64,000 nt of DNA, taken from positions 62,001 through 126,000 of the forward strand of contig NZ_BBXG01000023.1 in the NCBI RefSeq assembly GCF_001570605.1, in the 5' to 3' direction. Origin of the DNA: Herbidospora cretacea (GTDB lineage Bacteria; Actinomycetota; Actinomycetes; Streptosporangiales; Streptosporangiaceae). The position numbers and the translations under genes are program-made. The number at the start of each line of letters is the position of its first letter. Positions within the stretch are counted from its first letter, which is position 1. Positions 30,944-40,046 of the stretch are shown piece by piece. The notes below the pieces were generated by a model, which worked only from the letters and a program-made list of their open reading frames with translations, was not told the origin of the DNA and searched no databases.

Positions 30944-33900
30944 TCAGCTCACCAGCACCTGGTCGAAGACCGTCGTGTTGAGCTGTCCCGCCTCGTGCGA
31001 ACAGACGAACAACCCGATGGTCGCCGCCCCGGCGATGGTCGCCGTGCCGATGGCCGTCCAGTCCTCGCCGTTCGCCGACCGGTAGGTCGTCACGGTCGAG
31101 CCGACCCGCGACACCCGCAACCACACCGGCGCGGTGGCGGCTCCGCCGCTCACGTCGGAGGTGAAGTTGGCCTGCTGGTGGATGCCGTTCGCCGGGGTGA
31201 GCATCACCGCGGAGTACGGCGACAGCGCCGTGGCGGCCGACTTGATCATCAGGCCCGACTTGGCCCAGTCGTCGGTGTTCTCCTGGCTGATCACCCGGGC
31301 CACGATCGTGCCGTTGGCCGGGAGGGCGCGGTAGACGTAGTGCATCTGGTCCGCCGTCCCCCACACGTCGCCGCCCGCGCCGGAGATCGTGAACGTCCGG
31401 CCGTTGACGCTCGCCGTGCCCGCCAGCGCGGGGCCGCCCACGTCGACGGAGCTCCAGCCGGACGGCAGCCCGGTCGTGTTGGCGGGGGTCACGGTCACGT
31501 CGGAGAACGTCGCCGTCGTCCGCAGGCTCCCGTCGTGGGAGACCGCGAACAGGCCGACCTGCGCGGCGGCGGCCATCGGCACCGTCCGGGCGCCGATCCG
31601 TGTCCAGGTCACCCCGTCGGCGGAGTCGAAACCGGTGAAGGTGTTCCCGGCCCGGACCAGCTTCAGCCAGACCGGTGCGTCCACGTCCGACCCGGCCACG
31701 TCCTGCTCGCCGGTCGTCTGGAGGTGCACGCCGTGGTCGGCGCTGACCAGCAGCCCGGCGTACGGCGAGCCCGCGACGGCGGTCTCCTTGAACATGATCC
31801 CGGCCTTGGTCCACGCCTCGGCCCGGGTCAGCGAGTTCACCTTCGCCACGATCGTGCCGTCGCCGGTGAGCGAGCGGCGGACGAAGTGCATCTGGTCGGT
31901 GGCGCCCCAGACGTCGTCGCCGCCCGCCGTGACGGTGAACAGCCCGCCGAGCTCGCCGGACGAACCGGCCAGGACGGGGTTGCCCACGTCGCCGCCGGTC
32001 CACAGGGCCGGGAGGCCGTTGTCGTCGGCCGACTCGAACGTCACGTGGTCGAAGGTCGCCGTGCCGAGCACGGTGCCGTCGCGGTGGGCGGTCACGAACA
32101 TGCCCGCCGAGACGGTCTCCGGCAACCCGGGCAGGGTGTGCTGGCCGACCAGGGTCCAGGTCGCCCCGTCGACCGACCGGAACGCCTTGATCACGTCGCC
32201 CTCGCGGGTGAGGCGGGCCCACGCGTCCGGGAACGTGAACGGGCCGCCGACCACCGACGACGGGTCGGAGGTCTGGAAGTGCATCCCGTTCTCGGGGGTG
32301 ACGAACAGGTCGGCGTACCCGGCGGTGCCTCTGATCATGAGGCCCGCCTTGGCCCACGGCGCGGTCTCCGACTGCGAGGTGACGCGGGCGGTGATCGAGC
32401 CGTCCCCGGTCAGCGGGCGGTTGAGGAACGAGTGCTCCTCGGTGTCGGCCCACACGTCGGTGCCGCCGCCGTTGACCGTGTACGTCCCGGTCGCGCTGTC
32501 GAAGGTCGCCGAACCCGCCGGGGTCGCGCCGTCGACGTCGGCCCGCGCCCACGGGGCGGGCACCGGGCCGACCGTCGACCCCTGGGTGACCTGGACGTTC
32601 TCGAAGACCGCCTCGCTCAGCGCGGTCATGTCGTGGGCGCTGACCCACAGGCCGATCGTCGCCTGGGCGGGCATCGTCAGCGTGGTGGTGCCGATCGCCG
32701 TCCACACGACGCCGTCCGCGGAGCGGTAGGCGGTGAAGACGTCGCCGGTCCTGGTCAGCTTCATCCAGCCGCCGAGCGACGGGTAGCCGCCGCCGTCGCC
32801 CTGGAAGCCGTACTGGAAGTGCATCCCGTTCGCGGGGGTCAGCGCCACCGCGGCATACGCCGCCATCGGGGTGGCCGACGCCTTGATCATGATCCCGGCC
32901 TTGGCCCACGGGTGGGTGTTCGTCTGGCCGGAGAGCTTGGCGATGATCGTGCCGTCGCCCTGGAGGGGCTGGAAGACGTACCGGAACTCGTCGGTCTGGT
33001 CCCAGACGTCGTTGCCGCCGCCCTTGATCGTGAACGAGCCCGCGTCGTAGTAGGTCGTGCCCGCGACGGTGCGGGGGCCGATGTCGGCGCTGGCCCACGG
33101 GGCCGGGGGCTGGGTCAGCTCCAGGAAGTCGGCCCGGTAGGTGGTGTCCTCGTCGGGCGTGACGATCGTGTGGGTGAGCGCGCCCTCGTCCGACCAGCCC
33201 TGCCAGGCGTACTGCTTGCCGCCGTGGAACTGCGTGGCCGGGGCGCTCAGCACCCGCTCGACGCCCACGACCGCCTGCTCCACCTTCGTCCCGGTGAACG
33301 GCACGCCGTCGACCGTGTACGTCGGCCCGAGCGGGTCGGAGGTGAAGGTCAGCTCGACCAGGTTGGGCTTCACGTCTGCGTATGAGGTGTGCTTCAGCCC
33401 GCCCGCGTCGGTGACCGTCAGCTGCACGCGGTACCACGTCGTGGCCACGTTGTCGGAGACGCGGGGGATGGTGAACGTCCCGCCGCGCACCCCGTCGACC
33501 GGCCCGAGGAACGGGTGCACGTGGTCGGCGTGGTGGAAGATCACCGACCACGAGAACGCCGAGGCCGGCAGGGCGCCGTCCTCGGGGTCGGTGCCGGTGG
33601 CGGCGTAGGTGATCGTGTCGCCCGCGTCGTAGGTGGACCAGGAGACGGGCGCCGTGATCGTGCCGGTCGGCCTGCGGTTGCCGACGGTGACCCGCACCGT
33701 GGCCTGCGTGGACTTCGCGCCGTCGCTGACGGTCAGCGTGACGTCGTAGGTGCCGTTGGTCGTGTACGTGTGGGTCGGGCTCGCCTCGGTCGAGGTCGCG
33801 CCGTCCCGGAAGTCCCACGCGTAGGTCACCTCGTCGCCCTCGTCGGGGTCGCCCGAGCCGAGGGAGGAGAAGTGGACCTCCAGCGGCCCGAGGCCGTCCG

Positions 33901-35035
33901 GCGGCGTCGCCGCGGCCTTGGCGATCGGGGCCCGGTTGCCGCCCGAGGGGGCGATCTTGTAGAGGGCGCCCGGGTAGATGTTGAGCTGGTACAGGTTCCC
34001 GTCGGGGCCGGTCGAGATCTGGACCGGCGTGCCCGCGTTCAGGTCGAAGTCGTTGACCGAGATGACGCTCTTGTACTCGGCGTCCATCTTCAGGTACTTG
34101 ATGAACCCGAGCGTGTAGTCGGCGAAGAAGACCGCGTTCTGATACTCCGCCGGGAAGGTGCTGCCGGTGTAGACCTCCAGCGAGGTCACCGACCCGGCCG
34201 CGGCCGGGGGAGCGGTGTGCGGGTAGGTGTAGACCGGGTTGGCGTAGCCGCATCCGGCGCAGAAGCCCTCGGCGAGGGGCCAGCCGTAGTTGCCGCCCTT
34301 CTCGACGAGGTTGATCTCCTCCCACTCCGAGCCGCCCACGTCGCCGGTGAGGATCTTCCCGGCGTTGGGGCCGTTGGGCACGACGTCCCAGCGGAAGGGG
34401 TTGCGCAGGCCGTAGGCCCAGATGGTCCGTTCGGCCCCCGGCGTGCCGGCGAACGGGTTGTCCGGCGGGATCGAGCCGTCCCGGTTGATGCGCAGGATCT
34501 TGCCGTGCGGGGTGCCGAGGTTCTGCGAGTTGGGGTTGTAGGTGTTCATCCCCAGCGACCAGTAGAGCTTGCCGTCCGGGAGGAACCGCAGCTCACCGCC
34601 GTGGTGGAAGACGTTCGACGGCTGGTTCGACTGGACGAGCACCAGCTCGGAGGCCGGTGCGATGGTGTCGCCGGTGACGGTGAAGCGGCTCAGCCGGTTG
34701 AAGTTGTCGCTGCGGGTGTAGGCGACGTAGATGTGGCCGTTGACCGCGAAGTCGGGGTCGAGTTCGAGCCCGAGCAGCCCGCGCTCGTCGGCGTTGGCCG
34801 TCGGCACGGTGATCATCGGCGCGGTCTGCAGGACGCCGTTCTTGATCAGCCGGATCGCGCCGTTCTTCTCGCCGACGACGATCCGGCCGTCCGGCGTGAA
34901 CCGGAAGGCCGTCGGGGTGTCGAGGCCCTCCGCGAGGAGGGTCTTGTCGAACTCCACCGGCGGCGCGGCGTGCGCCGCCGTGGCGGGGACGAACAGCAGG
35001 GCGGCCAGGAGGAGTAAAGCTGCGAGGGTGCGCAT
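30944..35035 (-). CDS. Secreted glucose/sorbosone dehydrogenase-like protein with PKD and four DUF1349-like repeats
   Basis: 1363-residue exported mosaic. The signal peptide (1-23) ends AHA-A. Residues about 28-365 are a six-bladed propeller of the PQQ-type glucose/sorbosone dehydrogenase family (GLLGLELDPDF, HHGGELRFLPDGKLYWSLG, WAYGLRNPFRWD, GGNYGWPLAEGFC). A PKD domain follows (about 370-455; YAWDFRDGATSTEASPTHTY), then a bridging region to about 635. Four similar modules of about 180 residues fill the rest, each with a W-x-x-x-DVG start, GGG/GAGGDVW, WAKAG(I/L)M and ADGVTWT-like motifs of the DUF1349 concanavalin-like fold. It likely binds and oxidises extracellular sugars. It is the last gene of a four-gene leftward operon with glycosyltransferases. 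Confidence 0.85.
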   Translation of the reverse strand: MRTLAALLLLAALLFVPATAAHAAPPVEFDKTLLAEGLDTPTAFRFTPDGRIVVGEKNGAIRLIKNGVLQTAPMITVPTANADERGLLGLELDPDFAVNGHIYVAYTRSDNFNRLSRFTVTGDTIAPASELVLVQSNQPSNVFHHGGELRFLPDGKLYWSLGMNTYNPNSQNLGTPHGKILRINRDGSIPPDNPFAGTPGAERTIWAYGLRNPFRWDVVPNGPNAGKILTGDVGGSEWEEINLVEKGGNYGWPLAEGFCAGCGYANPVYTYPHTAPPAAAGSVTSLEVYTGSTFPAEYQNAVFFADYTLGFIKYLKMDAEYKSVISVNDFDLNAGTPVQISTGPDGNLYQLNIYPGALYKIAPSGGNRAPIAKAAATPPDGLGPLEVHFSSLGSGDPDEGDEVTYAWDFRDGATSTEASPTHTYTTNGTYDVTLTVSDGAKSTQATVRVTVGNRRPTGTITAPVSWSTYDAGDTITYAATGTDPEDGALPASAFSWSVIFHHADHVHPFLGPVDGVRGGTFTIPRVSDNVATTWYRVQLTVTDAGGLKHTSYADVKPNLVELTFTSDPLGPTYTVDGVPFTGTKVEQAVVGVERVLSAPATQFHGGKQYAWQGWSDEGALTHTIVTPDEDTTYRADFLELTQPPAPWASADIGPRTVAGTTYYDAGSFTIKGGGNDVWDQTDEFRYVFQPLQGDGTIIAKLSGQTNTHPWAKAGIMIKASATPMAAYAAVALTPANGMHFQYGFQGDGGGYPSLGGWMKLTRTGDVFTAYRSADGVVWTAIGTTTLTMPAQATIGLWVSAHDMTALSEAVFENVQVTQGSTVGPVPAPWARADVDGATPAGSATFDSATGTYTVNGGGTDVWADTEEHSFLNRPLTGDGSITARVTSQSETAPWAKAGLMIRGTAGYADLFVTPENGMHFQTSDPSSVVGGPFTFPDAWARLTREGDVIKAFRSVDGATWTLVGQHTLPGLPETVSAGMFVTAHRDGTVLGTATFDHVTFESADDNGLPALWTGGDVGNPVLAGSSGELGGLFTVTAGGDDVWGATDQMHFVRRSLTGDGTIVAKVNSLTRAEAWTKAGIMFKETAVAGSPYAGLLVSADHGVHLQTTGEQDVAGSDVDAPVWLKLVRAGNTFTGFDSADGVTWTRIGARTVPMAAAAQVGLFAVSHDGSLRTTATFSDVTVTPANTTGLPSGWSSVDVGGPALAGTASVNGRTFTISGAGGDVWGTADQMHYVYRALPANGTIVARVISQENTDDWAKSGLMIKSAATALSPYSAVMLTPANGIHQQANFTSDVSGGAATAPVWLRVSRVGSTVTTYRSANGEDWTAIGTATIAGAATIGLFVCSHEAGQLNTTVFDQVLVS

Positions 35036-35043
35036 GGTGGTAC

Positions 35044-36519
35044 CTAGTCGGTGAGGGCAGGCAGGGGGGCCTTGACGGGCTGGCCGGCGGTCTCTTCCTC
35101 GTGCGCCGACGCGTGGTCGACCAGACCGTGCTCGGTGAGCTCCCAGTAGTGGCGGCGCGAGGGGCGCAGGAGCTGGAAGAAGGCCTTGTAGGCCGCGACG
35201 CTCATCAGGCCCCAGTAGAGGGGCACGGTCAGCATCGCCCGGACCGCGCGGTGGAGCCCCCGCTCCATGCAGCCCGTCATCAGGCAGTACATCATCAGGA
35301 AGTTGCCGAGGATCATCGTGAGCACGCCGAGATAGAGCACGACGGCCGGGAAGAGCGCCTCGATGTACTGGGTGCCGGTGAAGACGTAGATCAGCGTCAT
35401 CACCCAGAAGAACGGGTTGACCAGCGTGGTGAACGTGGAGAACCCGAGGGTCAGGTGGAAGGCGATCCAGCGGCGGGTGCCGAGCTCACGCCAGAGCTTG
35501 ACCGGGTGGCGGGTGTGCACCAGCCACGTCTGGATGTAGCCCTTGATCCACCGCGACCGCTGGCGCACCCAGTTGCCCAGGTGGCTGTTGGCCTCCTCCT
35601 CGGTGACCGACACCATCATCCGCACGTCCCAGCCGCGCCGGGCGATGCGGATGCCCAGGTCGGCGTCCTCGGTGACGTTGTAGGAGTCCCAGCCGCCCAG
35701 CGCGCGCAGCGCGTCGGTCCGGAAGTGGTTGGAGGTGCCGCCCAGCGGGATGGCCAGGCGGTGCCGGTCCAGGCCGCGCAGGGACAGGGAGAAGTTGGTG
35801 GCGTACTCGGCCGCGAAGCACTGGGTGAGCCAGTTCGTCCACGGGTTCCAGTACTGCAGTTCGGCCTGCACGCACACCACGCGGTCGGCCAGCAGCCGGA
35901 AGGCCAGCACCGACTTGCGGAGCTGGTCGGGGTCGGGCCGGTCCTCGGCGTCGTAGATGACGCAGAACTCGCCGCGCGCCTTCTCCAGCCCGACGTTGCA
36001 TGCCTTCGGCTTCGTCTTCGGGATGGAGTGGGGGATGATCACGACCTCGAACTGCGGCAGCAGGTCGATGGTCTCCAGGGCGCCCCGGGTGGCGTCGTCG
36101 TCCTCCTCGATCAGCAGCAGGATCTGCAGCTTCTCCGGTGGGTAGTCCATCTGGGACAGCCGCTTGAGCAGGAACGGCAGCACCTCCGCCTCCCGGTGCA
36201 GCGGCACCAGGACCGTGTAGAGGGGCAGCGCGTCGCGGGGGATCGTGTCGATGTCGGAGGGCTCGAACCGGAGCACCGGCGAACCCCACGCCCCGAACAC
36301 CATGGCCAGCTTGAACGCGATCACGGCGACGTAGACGGCGGTCACGATCGCGACGGCGGCCTGGCCGTACCAGACGGGGCCGGGGCCCCAGCCGGTGACG
36401 ACGTGCAGCGCCACGGCCGCGGCCAGCAGGGCGATCACCAGGGTGCCGGTGACCGCCTGGCCCCGGCTGAGCAGCCGGCGCGCGCTCAGTTCGTCGGGGA
36501 TTTCGGCGGTGGTGTTCAT
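35044..36519 (-). CDS. Cellulose-synthase-like membrane glycosyltransferase (GT2)
   Basis: 491-residue processive-type GT2. Two N-terminal helices (about 24-45, 52-75) precede the cytoplasmic GT-A domain. The nucleotide site is VLVPLHREAEVL, the DxD-like motif is YDAEDRPDPDQL, the base is in VTEDADLGIR and the acceptor/product motif is QRSRWIKGY, a Q-x-x-R-W element characteristic of processive synthases. Four or more helices follow. It probably polymerises and extrudes a surface polysaccharide. ATG 36519 overlaps the upstream GT2-PMT gene (ATGA). No c-di-GMP PilZ domain is seen. Confidence 0.87.
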   Translation of the reverse strand: MNTTAEIPDELSARRLLSRGQAVTGTLVIALLAAAVALHVVTGWGPGPVWYGQAAVAIVTAVYVAVIAFKLAMVFGAWGSPVLRFEPSDIDTIPRDALPLYTVLVPLHREAEVLPFLLKRLSQMDYPPEKLQILLLIEEDDDATRGALETIDLLPQFEVVIIPHSIPKTKPKACNVGLEKARGEFCVIYDAEDRPDPDQLRKSVLAFRLLADRVVCVQAELQYWNPWTNWLTQCFAAEYATNFSLSLRGLDRHRLAIPLGGTSNHFRTDALRALGGWDSYNVTEDADLGIRIARRGWDVRMMVSVTEEEANSHLGNWVRQRSRWIKGYIQTWLVHTRHPVKLWRELGTRRWIAFHLTLGFSTFTTLVNPFFWVMTLIYVFTGTQYIEALFPAVVLYLGVLTMILGNFLMMYCLMTGCMERGLHRAVRAMLTVPLYWGLMSVAAYKAFFQLLRPSRRHYWELTEHGLVDHASAHEEETAGQPVKAPLPALTD

Positions 36520-38816
36520 CGCACGGGCTCCGTTCGGATGGCGCGGTAGATCAGTCGGTCGGCGTCCTGGTAGAGGAGCTGGTAGTTCTCGTTGAGGACC
36601 GGGGTGGCGTGCAGCGACTTGTAGACGCCGTCCTCCGAGCCCTCGGAGGAGCGCATGTAGATCCAGCGCACCCTGCTCTCGACGGGGTCGGCCAGCGCCG
36701 GTTCCCACATCCGGAACGAACCCTCGTAGATGATCTCCCCGAGCGGCAGCTGCGACTGGAAGGTGACGAGCTCGTTGCCGAAGTTCTGCATGAGCACCCG
36801 GCCGCCGTCGTAGTTCTCCTTCAGCCACGTCGCCGACCCGACGTCGATCCGGCCGCCGGGGGAGTTGAGATAGGCCACCGGCTCCTCCAGCGTCTTGGTC
36901 CCCGGCACCGCCAGGACCGTGGCCGCCAGCGCCACCGCCACGAGCGGGCGGGCGTTCTTGACGTACGCGGCCAGGAAGCCCAGGAACACCGCCGCGCCCA
37001 GCGCCATGACCATGCCGAACCGCACGTTGTAGAGGTCGCCGTGGATCTCCGCGACGTGCAGCGGGCGCTGCCCGGCGTACAGCGTGAAGATGTAGAACGG
37101 CAGGAACGCCAGCAGCGCGTACGGCGCCAGCGTGGCCGCGTGGATGCGGTGGCGGGCGAAGTAGAGGACCACGCCCAGCGCCGCCAGCCCCAGCGTCACC
37201 CAGCCGATGTCGTCGGCCATCGCGATCACGTAGGTCTGGGCCGAGACGACGATGTCGCCGACCGTCTGGTCGCCCGAGGACACCCAGAGGGACGGCTTGG
37301 CGTACTCGCCGGTCTGCCAGTAGAGCGGATTGCCGAAGATGATCCAGTTCCAGCCGCACCAGGCCGCGATGCCGCTGTAGGCGATCACCGAGAAGAAGAT
37401 CAGGTTCGCCTCGATGTGGGTGTAGCCGCGCCAGCGCCGCAGCGCCGTGTAGCCGACCACGCAGGTCACCGCGAGGCAGAGCACCCATCCCTCGTAGCGG
37501 GTCAGGGTCGCCAGGACCGTCCACATCGAGGAGAGGGCGATCTGGCCGTAGCGGCCGGTCTGGCACCATTCCTGCAGGTGGTAGACCGCGCCGACGATGC
37601 AGGCGAACAGCAGCGACTCGGTCATCGGGGTGGCCTGCAGGTAGAGCGCGTTGGTGTTCAGGGCGAACACCGCGGCCGCCGCGACCCCGGCCCAGCGGGT
37701 GCCGGCCATGCCATGGGCGATCTTGTACAGGTACCGGACGGTGATGACGTACGAGGCCATCGAGACGATGCTGGAGGCCATGCCCGTCGTGTAGAACCAC
37801 TCGATCCACACGAACGGCACGGCCAGGACGTGGGGCAGGGGAAGCCACACGCCGCCGAGCTGGGCGACGCCCGCCGTCGGGCTGTCCACCACGCGCGCCG
37901 CGATGAGGACGTGCGAGACCGCGTCCTTGTAGCTGAGGACGACGCCCTCGTTGAAGTAGTAGACCGCCGCCACGACCGACAGCACGGCGGCGACGCCGGT
38001 CACCACGGCCAGCAACGGGTCGCCGGGGGTGAGCGCGCGGCGGGTGCGGCGCCACTTGAGGCCGTCTCTGACCAGGTCACGGTAGACGCCGGCCAGGCTG
38101 GTGAGCGACCTCAGGATGACCCGCAGCGACGCGCCGGTCTGGTGGCCGTGCTGACGCGGATAGTGGCTGACCGGGTGCTCGACGATGCGCGTGTGGCCCG
38201 CGCCGATCTTGGCGAGCAGCTCCGGCGAGATCGCGGCGGCCTCGCCGGTCAGCGTCAGGTCGTCCAGGAGCTTGCGGTCGAGCAGTTTGTAGGCGCAGTC
38301 GACGTCCCGGCTGTGGGTGCGCAGCAGCACCCGGTTCAGCTGGGTCCAGATCCAGGCGTTGACCGTGCGCATGAACGGGTCGGCGCGGTGCTTGCGGTAG
38401 CCGATCACTCCGTCGGCGCGCTCGTCGCGCTGCACCCGGAGGAAGGTCAGCAGGTCCTCGGCCCTGAACTGGCCGTCGGAGTCGGTGAGCAGGATGCGCC
38501 GCATGTCGGTCCGGTCGAGGGCGGTCGCGATGCCGGTGCGGACCGCTCCGCCGTAACCCTGGTTGACCTGGTGGTGGACGGCGATGACGCGGCCGGGGTA
38601 GAGCTCGGCGAGCTCGTCGAGCACCCGTCCGGTCGCGTCGGGGGAGCCGTCGTTGACGACGACGATCCGGTGCTCCATGCCGGCGAGCGTGGTGAGGAAG
38701 TCCTCGACCGTCGCCCGCAGGTTCTCCTCTTCGTTGTACGCCGGCATGACGACGGTCACGCCTTCGGTGTACAAGCGCGCGGCTCGGGGCGGCGCGCCAG
38801 GCATTTCGAGGGTCAC
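36516..38816 (-). CDS. Fusion of DPM-synthase-like GT2 and multi-spanning GT-C-like domain
   Basis: 766-residue protein. Residues about 18-245 form a polyprenyl-phosphate glycosyltransferase domain (VVMPAYNEEENL, VVNDGSPDATG, LLTDSDGQFRAEDL). From about 275 to 640 there are nine to eleven membrane helices of a PMT/ArnT-like transferase (WFYTTGMASS, FALNTNALYLQATPMTESLLFA, TRYEGWVL), and a soluble C-terminal domain of about 120 residues. One polypeptide could thus make a lipid-linked sugar and then use it outside the membrane. GTG 38816 overlaps the GtrA stop. Actinobacterial Ppm1 combines related activities, but with a different second domain. Confidence 0.85.
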   Translation of the reverse strand: MTLEMPGAPPRAARLYTEGVTVVMPAYNEEENLRATVEDFLTTLAGMEHRIVVVNDGSPDATGRVLDELAELYPGRVIAVHHQVNQGYGGAVRTGIATALDRTDMRRILLTDSDGQFRAEDLLTFLRVQRDERADGVIGYRKHRADPFMRTVNAWIWTQLNRVLLRTHSRDVDCAYKLLDRKLLDDLTLTGEAAAISPELLAKIGAGHTRIVEHPVSHYPRQHGHQTGASLRVILRSLTSLAGVYRDLVRDGLKWRRTRRALTPGDPLLAVVTGVAAVLSVVAAVYYFNEGVVLSYKDAVSHVLIAARVVDSPTAGVAQLGGVWLPLPHVLAVPFVWIEWFYTTGMASSIVSMASYVITVRYLYKIAHGMAGTRWAGVAAAAVFALNTNALYLQATPMTESLLFACIVGAVYHLQEWCQTGRYGQIALSSMWTVLATLTRYEGWVLCLAVTCVVGYTALRRWRGYTHIEANLIFFSVIAYSGIAAWCGWNWIIFGNPLYWQTGEYAKPSLWVSSGDQTVGDIVVSAQTYVIAMADDIGWVTLGLAALGVVLYFARHRIHAATLAPYALLAFLPFYIFTLYAGQRPLHVAEIHGDLYNVRFGMVMALGAAVFLGFLAAYVKNARPLVAVALAATVLAVPGTKTLEEPVAYLNSPGGRIDVGSATWLKENYDGGRVLMQNFGNELVTFQSQLPLGEIIYEGSFRMWEPALADPVESRVRWIYMRSSEGSEDGVYKSLHATPVLNENYQLLYQDADRLIYRAIRTEPVR

Positions 38817-39235
38817 GCGAGGGCCTCGGCTTTCTCTGGGGCCTTCTCACGGGTGGCGAATACGAATTTGTCACAGATGAGATAGGTGACAATCGTGCCG
38901 ATGAGGACACCGGCCGCAGCGGAAATGAGAGTGGGCAGGTATAGGTGTGCGAGGGCGAAAACGCCCGTATTGACAGCGAGTGAGAGCAGTGCGGTGCCGT
39001 TGTAGCTCGACCATCGCCGGACGGTGAGCGGGAAGCGGCGGTCCCCCCAGGTGAACTTCGAGCTCAACACGAAGTTGAGCTGTGCTGACAGGAGAAAACC
39101 GATGGCATCGGCGGCGGTCCAGGGGACGGCGGCCGATGCCATTGCGGTCATCGCGAGGTACTGGACTCCGAAGCAGAAACCACCCACCAGGAGAAATCGC
39201 ACCACACGTAAGTGATAATCCGGAACAATCGCCAC
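38813..39235 (-). CDS. GtrA-family membrane protein
   Basis: 140-residue protein with four helices in the GtrA pattern (RFLLVGGFCFGVQYLAMTAM, LNFVLSSKFTW, and LIGTIVTYLICDKFVF near the end). GtrA proteins are proposed to flip polyprenyl-phosphate-linked sugars. It is the first gene of the operon and is followed by the enzyme that would charge the lipid, overlapping by a GTGA. GTG 39235 has GGGGGACGA before it; the open frame extends upstream without a comparable site. Confidence 0.83.
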   Translation of the reverse strand: MAIVPDYHLRVVRFLLVGGFCFGVQYLAMTAMASAAVPWTAADAIGFLLSAQLNFVLSSKFTWGDRRFPLTVRRWSSYNGTALLSLAVNTGVFALAHLYLPTLISAAAGVLIGTIVTYLICDKFVFATREKAPEKAEALA

Positions 39236-39350
39236 TCGTCCCCCACGGCTTGTGCCTGGTGATCGCGGATTGGTACGTGCCAAGCGTCATGAAGTTTGGT
39301 GACGTACGCGGAATGGCGGCGTTATCGCGGCGTGAACTATAGCTAGCGGC

Positions 39351-39368
39351 AACTTCTACAGAGAAGTT
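39351..39368. repeat. Inverted repeat AACTTCT-ACAG-AGAAGTT
   Basis: Perfect 7-bp arms around a 4-base spacer in the AT-richer region upstream of the GtrA operon. It could be an operator or small hairpin; no assignment possible. Confidence 0.5.
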
Positions 39369-39494
39369 AAGTATGTGAACCTCTGACACGGGCGGATGAC
39401 GCACACCCGATTTGTCCTGCCTCCGTGTGGAACGGTCCCGGCAGGTCAGGCCGATGGTCCGGAAGTCGGCGCAGTCAGGGCCGGACTAACGGTG

Positions 39495-39533
39495 GCGCGT
39501 CCTGGCGGGCGTGGGGGACCCGCCAGGACGCGC
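39495..39533 (-). terminator. Strong terminator hairpin
   Basis: Perfect 15-bp stem (GCGCGTCCTGGCGGG / CCCGCCAGGACGCGC) with a 9-base loop, 64 bases beyond the stop of the leftward 104-residue protein gene. It insulates that gene from the glycan operon promoter. Confidence 0.82.
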
Positions 39534-39597
39534 ACCGCTCCGTGCGTCGCGGCGAGGATGCCGACGACCCCGGCGAGGGATGGGGTCGTAGGCGCCG

Positions 39598-39912
39598 CTA
39601 ATCGCGCGGAGTCATTGGGGCACCGTCGTCTTCGTCGAGCGGTGCTCGGTAGTGGCGCTGGATCAACCGGGCCGCGCCCACCGGGTCGTCGGAGGGATGT
39701 GTCATCTCGCGACCATCCTCATTCCAGACGAAGGACCCGTGCTTGCACCAGACGGTCAGATCGGCCGATACCGACAGAACGGACATGCCATTTGCGTTGC
39801 TCTGGTAGGTGTGGGTGAAGCCCTGACGATGCAGCGCGTACCTCAGGAGTCGCGTCGCCTCACAGGGATCGCGCCAGGGCAGGTAAGGCCTACCCGCACG
39901 GACCGCCAACAC
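39598..39912 (-). CDS. Hypothetical small protein divergent from GntR regulator
   Basis: 104-residue soluble protein, family not recognised. The sequence is well ordered: a helix around PCEATRLLRYALHRQG, a beta segment SVLSVSADLTVWCKHGSFVWNEDGREMTHPSDDP, and a final helix VGAARLIQRHYR. This looks like a small alpha/beta domain rather than random frame. GTG 39912 with GGGGGTGGG upstream is the likely start. It faces the GntR gene across a 134-base region that holds three related TTGGNACAA motifs, so it is likely a GntR target. Confidence 0.68.
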   Translation of the reverse strand: MLAVRAGRPYLPWRDPCEATRLLRYALHRQGFTHTYQSNANGMSVLSVSADLTVWCKHGSFVWNEDGREMTHPSDDPVGAARLIQRHYRAPLDEDDGAPMTPRD

Positions 39913-39934
39913 CGGCCCACCCCCATTGGATGGA

Positions 39935-40028
39935 TTTGTACCAACGTTTGGATAATGCGGCGCTCGCGCCGTGGGGTCAAGTGGTTGTTCCAAGTTAGAC
40001 CGAGATCGTCTAGATTTGTTGGCACAAA
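39935..40028. promoter_or_regulatory. Three TTGGNACAA motifs in the GntR divergent promoter
   Basis: TTGTACCAA (39936-39944), TTGTTCCAA (39985-39993) and TTGGCACAA (40019-40027) are the same 9-mer TTGGNACAA, the first two on the minus strand and the last on the plus. Outer sites extend to 11 bp (TTTGTACCAAC / GTTGGCACAAA). They lie between a GntR gene and its divergent neighbour and are good operator candidates. Confidence 0.6.
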
Positions 40029-40046
40029 AGGGTGGATTGAGGAAAG

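Larger units (their letters stand above)
39236..39597. other. Gene-free stretch: operon promoter region and terminators
   Basis: About 360 bases without a convincing gene. The first 130 bases, next to the GtrA gene, are AT-richer than the surroundings and should hold the promoter of the leftward glycan operon. A 7-bp inverted repeat lies at 39351-39368 and a strong hairpin at 39495-39533. A frame reading rightward across 39396-39818 is low-complexity and runs antisense to a better-supported gene, so it is not called. Confidence 0.6.

Noticed and set aside
30861-34325. 1154-residue leftward frame inside the large secreted protein gene
   Set aside because: Arg/Gly/His-rich out-of-frame reading of the true gene, without recognisable domains.
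39396-39818. 140-residue rightward frame upstream of the GntR gene
   Set aside because: Random Pro/Arg/Gly composition, contains a terminator hairpin, and overlaps a better-formed leftward gene.
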